Of a DNA stretch of 64,000 bases, positions 8,818 through 16,856 are shown piece by piece (position 1 is the stretch's first letter; every line of letters begins with the position of its first letter). The notes below the pieces were generated by a model. It saw only the letters and a list, made by a program, of their open reading frames with translations. It had not been told where the DNA came from and did no database searches. Source of the stretch: Bacteroidota bacterium (GTDB lineage: Bacteria > Bacteroidota > Bacteroidia > B-17B0 > Aurantibacillaceae); assembly GCA_013297775.1 (NCBI GenBank), contig JAAFIL010000003.1:23520-87519 (forward strand), read 5' to 3'. Position numbers and translations under genes: made by a program.

Positions 8818-9244
8818 TTGCGTGTATAAAATAATCCGTTTCGCTACTAGGAAATTTTTTACCACTTGCAACGAAAATGCAGGGATAACAGAAACTACAG
8901 CGCGTATTTTAAGTAAGAAAAAGCGTAATTTTTGACTAGGATTAATCTATTTGTTTTGTTAGTGCCAAAAATACCCTCTTTTTAGTTTTTAAAACTATAT
9001 TATTGAAAACGTTTGTAATTTTAAAATTATAAAAATCAGGTCAATAAAATAAAAATGAAACAACTTAATGCTTTTAAATATTGAAAAAATAAGAGCAAAC
9101 AGAGAGAATAGGTGTACTCAAAACCCATTACTCTAGTCTAAATAGTTTTTAGTCGAATACTTAACTTACTTTATCCAAAAAGCATTACTTTTAAGAAACG
9201 TTTTATTTTTTACTACGTTAAATAGATATATAATTTTAAATAAT
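8818..9244. other. AT-rich intergenic region, nothing recognised
   Basis: Very AT-rich sequence between the divergent prs and the small gene at 9245. No reading frame, RNA gene, strong terminator or convincing long repeat was seen. It presumably holds the promoter of the downstream gene. Confidence 0.5.
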
Positions 9245-9538
9245 ATGGAAGTTCTTATGCAAAACTTTGAGTTAGTTGAAAAAGAGAAAATAGAGGCCAT
9301 GCGGTTTCCTCCAGTGGAGGTTTTAGAAAACGAGATGCTTAAAAATGAACGTTTACAAAATTTGAATAGAGCTTTAAGTTTAGGAAACTTGGAACACAGT
9401 AAAATTAAAATTTACTTTGAAGACGAGCAAGGTCATAAAATTGTTGAAACGACCGTTTGGGGTGTAACCGATAAACGTATCATTTTAAAGCAAGGCGTGG
9501 TTATCCCTATCCACCGGGTACATGCTGTGCAAATTTAA
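9245..9538 (+). CDS. Conserved small Bacteroidota protein of unknown function
   Basis: The 97-residue protein has no signal peptide or membrane segment. An acidic helical N-terminal half (LVEKEKIEAMRFPPVEVLEN, about 10-29) precedes a beta-rich C-terminus with IKIYFEDEQG and TTVWGVTDKRIILKQGVVIP. I recall similar short proteins from other members of the phylum with the same WGVTDK..ILKQG ending, none with an assigned function. It stands alone between two AT-rich gaps. The ATG at 9245 and the one at 9257 are both possible starts. Confidence 0.75.
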   Translation: MEVLMQNFELVEKEKIEAMRFPPVEVLENEMLKNERLQNLNRALSLGNLEHSKIKIYFEDEQGHKIVETTVWGVTDKRIILKQGVVIPIHRVHAVQI

Positions 9539-9726
9539 ACGTCATTTTTACTTTTTGATTACAACAAGCCGATAACCAAATTAAACTCTCAAACGCCTCT
9601 AACCCTTTAATTTTATGTTCGTGCCGCTTGAACAGGTATTTCCTATTCAAGAAGTCTCATTTCTTTTATTGACAAGTTGGTTTCGGTTTATTTACAGCGA
9701 TACTAGTTCAGTTTCTACTTTTTTTT

Positions 9727-9734
9727 TAGCTTTG
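9727..9734 (+). promoter_or_regulatory. Possible -7 box of the sigma-54 regulator gene
   Basis: TAGCTTTG matches TAnnTTTG exactly and lies 10 bases before the ATG at 9745, so the leader would be only a few bases. No good -33 TTG is visible at the expected distance, so the call is tentative. Confidence 0.35.
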
Positions 9735-9744
9735 AAGCTCAAAT

Positions 9745-11127
9745 ATGGCAAAACAAGCAGCAACACTTTTAATTATTGATGATGACGATGATATACTTAT
9801 CTCAGCTAAACTTTTTTTAAAACAACATTTTGCGTTGGTCGTTACTTGTAACTCGCCTCGCGAAATGAATGCGCTCTTGAGCGACCACAAACCCGATTTA
9901 ATTTTATTAGACATGAACTATCGTAAAGGCATTAACGATGGTAAAGAGGGATTATATTGGTTACGCCATATTTTAGAAATTGATGCCAACCACCAAGTTA
10001 TTTTAATGACCGCATTCGGCGATGTAGAACTAGCCGTGAATGCTTTAAAAACAGGAGCTAGAGATTTTATCCTAAAACCTTGGAACAACGATAAATTATT
10101 AGCAACACTTCAAACTACTTTAGATTCGGGCGTGCCTAAAGCACACGGTAACGCCTCTGGAGGCACTGCAAGCGCTTCATCAAAAAATAAAGTCCCTGGC
10201 TTCGATGAATTAGTGGGCGAGTCTGAGTCGTTAAAAGATGTGTTTAAAATTATTGAGAAAGCAGCCCCAACCGAAGCCAATATTTTAATTTTAGGCGAAA
10301 ACGGTACAGGTAAACAAGTGGTGGCGCGTCAAATTCATAAACACTCCGACCGAGCCAAACAAGTTTTTTTACACGTTGATTTAGGATCGTTAAGCGAAAA
10401 TTTATTTGAAAGTGAATTGTTTGGGTATGCCAAAGGTGCCTTTACCGATGCCAAAGAAGATAAAGCCGGACGCTTTGAAGAGGCAAATGGTGGTACCCTT
10501 TTTTTAGATGAGATTGGCAACTTAACGTTACCGCTGCAAGCCAAATTATTAACGGTTTTACAAAACCGTTCCGTTACTCGCCTAGGCGAAAATAAACCAC
10601 GCTCAGTTGATATTCGTTTAATAACGGCAACCAATGCAAACGTTAACGAACTCATTGCTAAAAATGAATTTCGACAAGATTTATATTTTCGTGTTAATAC
10701 CATGGAAATAAATTTGCCACCGTTACGCGCACGTAAAGGGGATGTGGGCTTACTTTCGGAGTATTACCTTTTGACCTACAAAGAAAAATATAAAAAACCA
10801 CAAGCTACATTTTCAAAAGCTGTATTAACTGCTTTCGAAAACTATTCGTGGCCTGGCAACATTCGCGAATTACAACATGTAGTTGAACGCGCCATTATTA
10901 TGAGCGATGGTAACGAAATTGGCGTTGGCGATATTCAATTGAGTAATGCGAAATCTTTATCGCAAACCGAAACTGCTTTGCCCGAAACCGTTGATTTGGA
11001 AACCATGGAAAGAAATTTGGTAAAACGTGCCATAGATAAGTATCAAGGTAATATCTCGAAAGCCGCAGCCGAGTTGGGTTTAACCCGCGCAGCACTTTAC
11101 CGACGAATGGAAAAATTTGGACTTTAA
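9745..11127 (+). CDS. Sigma-54-dependent response regulator, NtrC family
   Basis: The 460 residues split into a receiver domain (about 6-125, phosphoacceptor D56 in LILLDMN), a central AAA+ domain with Walker A GENGTGKQ (about 184-191), GAFTDA loop (about 231-236) and Walker B GGTLFLDEIGN, and a Fis-type HTH at the end (GNISKAAAELGLTRAALYRR). It would activate RpoN promoters when phosphorylated. The sigma-54-contacting GAFTGA motif has Asp in place of the second Gly. No histidine kinase is adjacent, so the partner is encoded elsewhere. Target genes cannot be read from the window. Confidence 0.95.
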   Translation: MAKQAATLLIIDDDDDILISAKLFLKQHFALVVTCNSPREMNALLSDHKPDLILLDMNYRKGINDGKEGLYWLRHILEIDANHQVILMTAFGDVELAVNALKTGARDFILKPWNNDKLLATLQTTLDSGVPKAHGNASGGTASASSKNKVPGFDELVGESESLKDVFKIIEKAAPTEANILILGENGTGKQVVARQIHKHSDRAKQVFLHVDLGSLSENLFESELFGYAKGAFTDAKEDKAGRFEEANGGTLFLDEIGNLTLPLQAKLLTVLQNRSVTRLGENKPRSVDIRLITATNANVNELIAKNEFRQDLYFRVNTMEINLPPLRARKGDVGLLSEYYLLTYKEKYKKPQATFSKAVLTAFENYSWPGNIRELQHVVERAIIMSDGNEIGVGDIQLSNAKSLSQTETALPETVDLETMERNLVKRAIDKYQGNISKAAAELGLTRAALYRRMEKFGL

Positions 11128-11157
11128 CCGTAATTTCAAGAAAGAGGAACTTTAGAA
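11126..11157 (-). repeat. Repeat R fragment, inverted copy at a stop codon
   Basis: AACCGTAATTTCAAGAAAGA and the following bases are the reverse complement, with a few changes, of the conserved end of repeat R (5394-5431 and 63009-63046). It begins within the TAA stop of the sigma-54 regulator gene. A shorter relative begins at the stop of the gene ending at 13177. Confidence 0.6.
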
Positions 11158-11378
11158 GAAAGTATATAACTCAATTAAATAATAGATTGCACTAAAGATA
11201 GCACGCAGAGTTCGTAAAGATGGAAACTAAATCTTGAAAAAAGGTTTGCTTCAAGTCAAATTGGTAGTATTCATAACCTGAACTAAAAAGTTGCTAAAGT
11301 AAGTTGTTATAATTCTTAACCTATATTAATTTTCATTTGCAGGGTTTTAATTAAGTTTGTTCTATAAAATGAAACGTT

Positions 11379-12524
11379 ATGAATGAACCCTTAGCACGCC
11401 GCAGTTTTTTATCGCGCTTATCCTTTGCCCTTACTTCGGCTGTTGTAGCACCTGCGCTCAGTTTTTCAAATACTTTTAAAAAATCATTAACTACACCTTT
11501 AGCTATGAATCCTATTCTTTCCATTACTCCTCTTGGCTTTCAATGGGAAACCGCCGACCCCTTTTTATTTTGTGTACACCACGAAGATAAATTTCCAAAA
11601 GGAAACCCCACCATGGGACCCGATGCCACCTATTTTAAAGGTCGCCACATTGGCGATGACTTTATTATTAAAGACGGCTTTCGCATGTATCATGGTAAAA
11701 CCGTTCCGGGTTTCCCTGGGCATCCGCACCGTGGCTTTGAAACCATTACTGTTGTTAGGCAAGGCTTTGTGGACCACGCCGATTCTTTAGGTGCTGCGGG
11801 GCGTTACGGCAATGGCGATGTGCAGTGGATGACTGCGGGCAAAGGCGTGCAACACTCTGAAATGTTTCCGCTTTTAAGCCAAGAAAAAGAAAACCCAATG
11901 GAGTTGTTTCAAATTTGGCTAAACTTACCCAAGAAAAATAAAATGGTAGAACCTCATTTTAAAATGCTTTGGCGCGAGGCCATTCCGAATCTTAACGTAA
12001 AAGATGCCAGTGGCAAAACGGTTAAAATAGAACTCATTGCGGGTAGTTTAAATCATCAAAAAGCGGCCAGTCCTCCGCCCGACTCTTGGGCAGCCGACTC
12101 TACTAACGAAGTACTTATTTTAAATATTAAAATGCAAGCAGGTGCCAATTGGGTGTTGCCTAAAGCCTCAAAGGGCGTTAACCGCATGTTGTATTTTTAC
12201 GAGGGCGATAACCTCAACATTGCCAATCAAACCATAGATAAATACAGTGGTGTAAAAGTAATACCCGAATTAGATTTAGCCATTACGGCGGGTTCTAAAG
12301 AAGTAAGTATTTTAGTGTTACAAGGCAAACCCATTGGCGAAACAGTAATGCAATACGGTCCATTTGTGATGAATACCAAAGAAGAAATTAATCAAGCATT
12401 TGAAGATTACCACAAAACGCAATTTGGCGGTTGGCCTTGGCCTAAATACGATCAAGTGCATGCACGCACCAAAACTCGTTTTGCAAAACATGCCGACGGA
12501 CAAGAAGAAGTTAAACCTGTTTAA
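11379..12524 (+). CDS. Pirin family protein with twin-arginine signal
   Basis: The 381-residue bicupin has the metal-binding signature GHPHRGFETITVV (about 111-123) and the second pirin motif TAGKGVQHSEMF. Bacterial pirins are iron proteins, some with quercetinase activity; the substrate here is unknown. The N-terminus reads MNEPLARRSFLSRLSFALTS, an RR-x-F-L twin-arginine signal with hydrophobic stretch and an Ala-rich cleavage region, so this copy is probably exported folded or anchored by the Tat system. Most pirins are cytoplasmic, which makes the signal notable. It is followed after 11 bases by an SDR gene, suggesting cotranscription. Confidence 0.88.
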   Translation: MNEPLARRSFLSRLSFALTSAVVAPALSFSNTFKKSLTTPLAMNPILSITPLGFQWETADPFLFCVHHEDKFPKGNPTMGPDATYFKGRHIGDDFIIKDGFRMYHGKTVPGFPGHPHRGFETITVVRQGFVDHADSLGAAGRYGNGDVQWMTAGKGVQHSEMFPLLSQEKENPMELFQIWLNLPKKNKMVEPHFKMLWREAIPNLNVKDASGKTVKIELIAGSLNHQKAASPPPDSWAADSTNEVLILNIKMQAGANWVLPKASKGVNRMLYFYEGDNLNIANQTIDKYSGVKVIPELDLAITAGSKEVSILVLQGKPIGETVMQYGPFVMNTKEEINQAFEDYHKTQFGGWPWPKYDQVHARTKTRFAKHADGQEEVKPV

Positions 12525-12535
12525 ACAACAAAGCG

Positions 12536-13177
12536 ATGGTTGCTATAATTTTTGGTGCTTCGGGTTTAATCGGTTCCTCACTTTTAGAAATGTGCTTGCA
12601 AAACGAACGCTTCACCGAAGTTCGTGCATTTGGACGGCGTGCCTTGCCCCTGCAACATGCCAAACTTAAACAATACACTTGTACTTTAGAAACATTAGCA
12701 CAGGTTGAACACGAATTAAAAGGCTATGTTGTTTTTAATTGCTTGGGCACTACTATAAAAATAGCGGGTTCACAAGCCGAACAGTATAAAATAGATTGCA
12801 CCTATCCCATAAAAATTGCTGAACTAGCAAACACAAATCAAGTAAACTTAATGATTAGTGTAAGCAGTGTTGGCGCCGCATCTACTGGTAATTTTTACTT
12901 ACGCACTAAATTCGATATGGAAGAAGGCGTTAAAAAATATTTTGGTAACAGCGCTTACTTTATGCGCCCTTCATTACTTACAGGCGCGCGGCAATCTTTC
13001 CGCTTAGGTGAAAAATTAGGCCAAGCTGCCTTTTACCTTCTCAACTTTTTAATGATAGGATCGCTGCGCCAATACCGATCTATTTCATCAAAATACGTTG
13101 CCAACGCCATGTTGAATGCCGCTTTGAAACCCAATCAAAAAACAGTTTGGTATTTTGATGATATGCTAAATGTTTAA
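12536..13177 (+). CDS. Atypical short-chain dehydrogenase / NAD(P)-binding protein (TIP30-like)
   Basis: The 213-residue Rossmann protein opens with MVAIIFGASGLIGSSLLE, the GxxGxxG nucleotide-binding loop, and carries the FNCLGTT strand and FYLRTKFDMEEGV, which corresponds to the Y-x-x-x-K region of atypical SDRs of the HTATIP2/YbjT type (here Y at about 119 and K at about 123). Substrate unknown; such proteins are often annotated as oxidoreductases or NAD(P)H-binding proteins. It follows the pirin gene by 11 bases. A repeat R fragment abuts its stop codon. Confidence 0.8.
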   Translation: MVAIIFGASGLIGSSLLEMCLQNERFTEVRAFGRRALPLQHAKLKQYTCTLETLAQVEHELKGYVVFNCLGTTIKIAGSQAEQYKIDCTYPIKIAELANTNQVNLMISVSSVGAASTGNFYLRTKFDMEEGVKKYFGNSAYFMRPSLLTGARQSFRLGEKLGQAAFYLLNFLMIGSLRQYRSISSKYVANAMLNAALKPNQKTVWYFDDMLNV

Positions 13178-13192
13178 CCGTAATTCCAAGAA
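13176..13192 (-). repeat. Short repeat R fragment at a stop codon
   Basis: AACCGTAATTCCAAGAA matches the start of the copy at 11126 with one change and, like it, begins inside the TAA stop of the preceding gene. Similarity fades after this. Confidence 0.45.
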
Positions 13193-13242
13193 CATTTTAT
13201 TTAGAAAGAAACATTCCAGTTTATTGAATCTTTTCCGTGAGT

Positions 13243-13372
13243 GGTGGGAGCGGCAGCCCAATGCCGACCTTTGCTAGGTTTTGTGCGAGTTGCGGTGGCT
13301 GAGGCACGAAGACCCCCGCAACCGCAACAAAAGCAGTAAAGGGCAAATTGGCTAAAGCGGACAACACGACCC
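13243..13372. repeat. GC-rich long imperfect palindrome
   Basis: The sequence is markedly richer in G and C than its surroundings. GTTGCGGT (13289-13296) and ACCGCAAC (13321-13328) are perfect complements, and the flanks keep pairing: AGCCCAATGCCGACCTTTGC on the left resembles the complement of GCAGTAAAGGGCAAATTGGC on the right. It contains an inner CGGCA/TGCCG hairpin. I read it as a palindromic intergenic repeat; an apparent minus-strand reading frame here is a by-product. Confidence 0.6.
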
Positions 13373-13461
13373 CCAAGTATAACATTACGCCTCAAAAACT
13401 AATTTTATTACTTAGACTATTTTACTTTTATAAACTCTATAGGGGGCACGGCATTAGCTTA

Positions 13462-13503
13462 TTAATTAATGAGAGGCACTAAGCATTTTAGTGAATTAAA
13501 CAA
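13462..13503 (-). pseudogene. Possible remnant of a coding sequence ending in VPLIN-stop
   Basis: On the minus strand the bases read L-F-N-S-L-K-C-L-V-P-L-I-N-stop. The segment at 63250-63288 reads L-F-N-E-L-N-G-V-P-L-I-N-stop. Several differences fall in third codon positions, as expected from decayed copies of one coding end. I do not recognise the protein. Confidence 0.35.
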
Positions 13504-13508
13504 TTCCT

Positions 13509-13545
13509 TATCCCCTAAAATAGGGATATAAAAACACGTTTTCAA
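13509..13545 (+). promoter_or_regulatory. Putative operator upstream of caspase gene 1
   Basis: TATCCC-N8-GGGATA (13509-13528) is a perfect 6-bp-arm inverted repeat, followed nine bases later by GTTTTCAA (13538-13545). The same arrangement precedes the second caspase gene at 17612-17649. It lies about 44 bases upstream of a -7 box, a position suited to an activator. The LuxR-type response regulator encoded at 16857 is the obvious candidate to bind it. Confidence 0.6.
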
Positions 13546-13571
13546 GGATAGAGAATACACTTGTACCCAAC

Positions 13572-13579
13572 TACATTTG
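13572..13579 (+). promoter_or_regulatory. -7 box of caspase gene 1
   Basis: TACATTTG matches TAnnTTTG and ends 9 bases before the ATG at 13589. No TTG lies at the normal -33 position, which fits a promoter that needs the upstream activator. Confidence 0.5.
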
Positions 13580-13588
13580 CGATATTAT

Positions 13589-14392
13589 ATGCCTAAAGGA
13601 CTATCGCTTCATATCGGAATTAATGAATTAAAAAAAGGACCTTACCGTTCGGAAGGCTATTTGCGAGCTCCCGAAAACGATGCGCGCGCCATGGCAGGTA
13701 TGGCGGTTATGGAAGGCTACCAATGCCCAATTATTTTATTAACCGAGCAAGCTACACGTCAAAATATTTTATCACATTTAGATAAGTGCATTCAAACATT
13801 ACAAGCTGGAGATTCATTTTTACTTAGCTTTTCGGGACACGGCGGGCAAATTGAAGATACTAATGGCGATGAAGTAGATTCTAAAGATGAAACGTGGTGC
13901 CTCTACGATGGGCCGCTGATAGACGATGAACTCCTAGATAAATGGTACGCCTTTAAAGATGACGTTCAAATCATCGTGGTTTCAAATAGTTGCCACAGCC
14001 GAACCGCTATTCGTGTTTGGAACGATAATACAACTTTTTATAATACTAGAGGTGAAACGACAGATTATTACGATAGAGAAATTATCATCAATGATCAAAC
14101 TGTTTTAAGTAAGCACTTAACCGATGCTAAAATAAAAGCCAACATCATTCACCTATCGGCCTGCGACGATAAGCAACAGGCTCGCGATGGCGATTACTAT
14201 TCGAGATACACCGACTTACTTTTAAAACATTGGAACTATGGTCGCTTTGAAGGTAGCTACGCCGAGTTAACACAAAAGATTGCGCAGGAGAGCGGTTACT
14301 TACAAGAAGCCGATTTTAGAACCTACAGTCAAATGAATAAAAACGTTCAAAACTACCCTGCTTTTAAACTCAATAAAAATATTAACCCCTAA
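13589..14392 (+). CDS. Caspase-family (C14, metacaspase/orthocaspase-like) protease 1
   Basis: The ATG at 13589 gives 267 residues beginning MPKGLSLHIGINELKKG; an upstream in-frame TTG overlaps the -7 box and is unlikely. The p20-like fold is visible: GIN strand, D31 and following helix, the catalytic His in LLSFSGHGGQ (H84), the GDEVDSKDETWCLYD stretch and the catalytic Cys in VVSNSCHSR (C135). Such enzymes cleave after basic residues in other bacteria. There is no signal peptide, so it is cytoplasmic. It heads a block with a small unknown protein, a histidine kinase and a response regulator, and has a putative operator in front. Confidence 0.88.
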   Translation: MPKGLSLHIGINELKKGPYRSEGYLRAPENDARAMAGMAVMEGYQCPIILLTEQATRQNILSHLDKCIQTLQAGDSFLLSFSGHGGQIEDTNGDEVDSKDETWCLYDGPLIDDELLDKWYAFKDDVQIIVVSNSCHSRTAIRVWNDNTTFYNTRGETTDYYDREIIINDQTVLSKHLTDAKIKANIIHLSACDDKQQARDGDYYSRYTDLLLKHWNYGRFEGSYAELTQKIAQESGYLQEADFRTYSQMNKNVQNYPAFKLNKNINP

Positions 14393-14403
14393 AATAAAAA
14401 ACC

Positions 14404-14763
14404 ATGCAAATCGGAAAACCACAAGTACACCTTAGTAAAAACAATTCCACTAACGTTTACACCATTCATGTTATTACTTGGATGGACAATACGCAATTTG
14501 AACCTGATGGCAACGAAACACTTCCATCAAATGCCAGCAATGGTATTTACACCATTAACCTAAAGCTCAAAAAAAATGCTGACCGTCCGAATTTGAATCT
14601 CTTAACGCCTATCATTCATACGTTGGTATTAAGCGGTGTTGCATTAAGCGATGATGCACCACAATTAGAAATTAAAATTAAAAACACTACAACAGGAAAT
14701 GTTGTTGGGCGGCGGAGAACGCACAAAGACGACTCGGACGACTCGGGTATGCCTACACCCTAA
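14404..14763 (+). CDS. Small protein of unknown function, caspase partner candidate
   Basis: The 119 residues are not recognised. The first 90 alternate polar and aliphatic residues in a beta-rich pattern (VYTIHVITWMDNTQF, IYTINLKLKKN, LEIKIKNTT) as in a small beta-sandwich. The C-terminus is a flexible charged tail, VVGRRRTHKDDSDDSGMPTP. The gene starts 11 bases after caspase 1 and must be cotranscribed with it. The RRR site next to an acidic tail would suit cleavage by a basic-specific caspase-like enzyme, so a substrate or inhibitor role is possible; that is inference only. Confidence 0.65.
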   Translation: MQIGKPQVHLSKNNSTNVYTIHVITWMDNTQFEPDGNETLPSNASNGIYTINLKLKKNADRPNLNLLTPIIHTLVLSGVALSDDAPQLEIKIKNTTTGNVVGRRRTHKDDSDDSGMPTP

Positions 14764-14816
14764 CAAACTTACAAATACATATAGGAGGTAAGGCTCTTAT
14801 TATTATTTTTATACTT

Positions 14817-16853
14817 ATGAAAACCTCCTTTACTAACATAACCCAATTACTCACACTATTTATGGTGCTTGTTTTGCACAATAGGCATTCGGCTAAGTGC
14901 GATACTTGCACCATAGATGTATTAAACCAAGACGCGTGGAACTTACGAAATCAGAATTTAGAACTAGCCAAACAAAAGGCATTAGAGGCCATCAAAGCAT
15001 CTGAAAGTATCCATTACATTCGGGGTTTATCTTATAGTTACAATGTACTTGGGCACTACTATAAAGTAAAAAGTAATTACGACTCTGCCGAATTTTTCTA
15101 TCAAAAAAGTTTAGCGATACGTCAACAACTAAACGACACTATTACTATTGCTAGCTCCTACCGAAACATCATGAGTATTTATAAACTAAAAGGGCAATTA
15201 ACGCAAGCTGTAGAAGTAGGATTGATTGCCATTCAATTACTAACACCTAAACTTCACCAGGCAAATGCCGAAAAGGAAAAAGCACGGGTTCAAAATAACT
15301 TATCGGCTTTGTATTTAAAAATGGGGAGTTACGAATCAGCCATCAAGAATGCTTTAGAAGCCAAACAAATTTTTATCAAACACAAAGAAGAAGAAGGATT
15401 GGCCTCGATTACCATCACACTCGGTAACATTTATGAAGAACAAAAAGAATACACCAATGCCATTTCTCAATTTGAAGAAGCCATTCAATTGCATCAAGCC
15501 TCAAATAACAAACGCGAACTTGCAAAAGCTTATAATGGTTTAGGAAATGTTTATTACGCGATGGCAGAATACAACATGGCACTCCAGAACTATCAACAAA
15601 GTTTAACTATTCGAGAAACCAATTCTTATACCGACGATATAGCTGGTTCGTATTATAGTATGGGTATTATTTACGAGTCTATTGAACAGCCCAACTTAGC
15701 TTATACCTACTACATTAAAAGTTTAAACTATGCGCAAAAAGCTGGAAACAACCAAGGCATTTACGAAACGTTTAGCGCACTTGGTAGCCTAATGCGTCAA
15801 CAAAAAAAATTCGATTCTGCTTTTATCTATTTACGAGAAGCTCTGCAACTCACCAACTCTGCGGGTGCTTTACCCGAACGCTTGGCTCTGCTGCAAGAAA
15901 TTTCAAAGACGCACAAACAAAACGGTAACAATGACTCTGCACTTATTTATACAGAGTACTACACTCAACTTAACGACTCTTTACACGAAATTTTAAGAAG
16001 TGCCATTAAACAAGAGTCCACCATTAAAGAACGTGAATACGATCTTAAACTTACTAAAGAAAAAAATAAAACACAGCTTTATATCATTGCGGGTTTAACG
16101 CTAAGTCTATTGTTGGTTCTAACGGTACTTTTCTATTTATACCGTAGCTCCAAATCAAATAAACGTTTGCGTCAACTCAAAGATATTATTAAAGAACAAG
16201 AACTACTGGCTTTAGATGCCATGCTCGAAGGGCAAGAACGCGAAAGAAAACGCCTCTCACTCGAATTACACGATACCATTGGAAGTATTTTAGCAGCTAC
16301 AAAATTTGCATTCAAGTCTATGGAAAATAATCTTGAAAAATTAGTAACCGAAAATAAAGTACAATATCAAAAGATTAACACCATGTTAGATGAAGCCATG
16401 GATAGCGTTCGGAAAATTTCGCATGAAATGGCTGAAGGTATCGTACTCGAAAAAGGAATTGAAGGGGCTTTAAAACAACTTTGCGAACGTTTAGAAATTC
16501 CAGGTAAACTTTCTATAGCCGTTAACACGTATGGCTTTAACGAAAAAGTGGATTCAAACATTGAGCTTAATTTGTACCGCGCTGTTCAAGAATTACTCAC
16601 CAATATTTTAAAACACGCGCAAGCCAACACCGTTGTTATTCAGCTTACCAAAAGCGATAAAACCATTAACCTCATGGTAGAAGACGATGGTAAAGGTTTT
16701 CAACCACAAACCATAAGTGATAAAACAGGTATTGGCCTCTCTAACATTGATAATCGCGTAAAAAAATTAAACGGTAAATGGAATATAGATTCAGGAAAAG
16801 GAAAAGGCACTACCGTTATTATTGACATACCTTTAAACAACGAAATAATTTAA
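14817..16853 (+). CDS. TPR-repeat sensor histidine kinase (HisKA_3 / NarX-type)
   Basis: The 678 residues comprise an N-terminal signal or anchor segment (ITQLLTLFMVLVLHN), eight or so TPR units to about residue 385, a short coiled coil, one membrane helix (about 418-442, QLYIIAGLTLSLLLVLTVLF) and a cytoplasmic kinase. The dimerisation box QERERKRLSLELHDTIGSIL carries the phospho-His near 485, and the ATP-binding part shows QELLTNILKHAQA, DDGKGF and GIGLSNI. TPRs outside the membrane suggest peptide or protein sensing. Three bases separate it from its response regulator gene. Confidence 0.93.
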   Translation: MKTSFTNITQLLTLFMVLVLHNRHSAKCDTCTIDVLNQDAWNLRNQNLELAKQKALEAIKASESIHYIRGLSYSYNVLGHYYKVKSNYDSAEFFYQKSLAIRQQLNDTITIASSYRNIMSIYKLKGQLTQAVEVGLIAIQLLTPKLHQANAEKEKARVQNNLSALYLKMGSYESAIKNALEAKQIFIKHKEEEGLASITITLGNIYEEQKEYTNAISQFEEAIQLHQASNNKRELAKAYNGLGNVYYAMAEYNMALQNYQQSLTIRETNSYTDDIAGSYYSMGIIYESIEQPNLAYTYYIKSLNYAQKAGNNQGIYETFSALGSLMRQQKKFDSAFIYLREALQLTNSAGALPERLALLQEISKTHKQNGNNDSALIYTEYYTQLNDSLHEILRSAIKQESTIKEREYDLKLTKEKNKTQLYIIAGLTLSLLLVLTVLFYLYRSSKSNKRLRQLKDIIKEQELLALDAMLEGQERERKRLSLELHDTIGSILAATKFAFKSMENNLEKLVTENKVQYQKINTMLDEAMDSVRKISHEMAEGIVLEKGIEGALKQLCERLEIPGKLSIAVNTYGFNEKVDSNIELNLYRAVQELLTNILKHAQANTVVIQLTKSDKTINLMVEDDGKGFQPQTISDKTGIGLSNIDNRVKKLNGKWNIDSGKGKGTTVIIDIPLNNEII

Positions 16854-16856
16854 AAC

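Noticed and set aside
13201..13395. Minus-strand 64-residue frame
   Set aside because: It covers the GC-rich palindrome; its composition is explained by the repeat.
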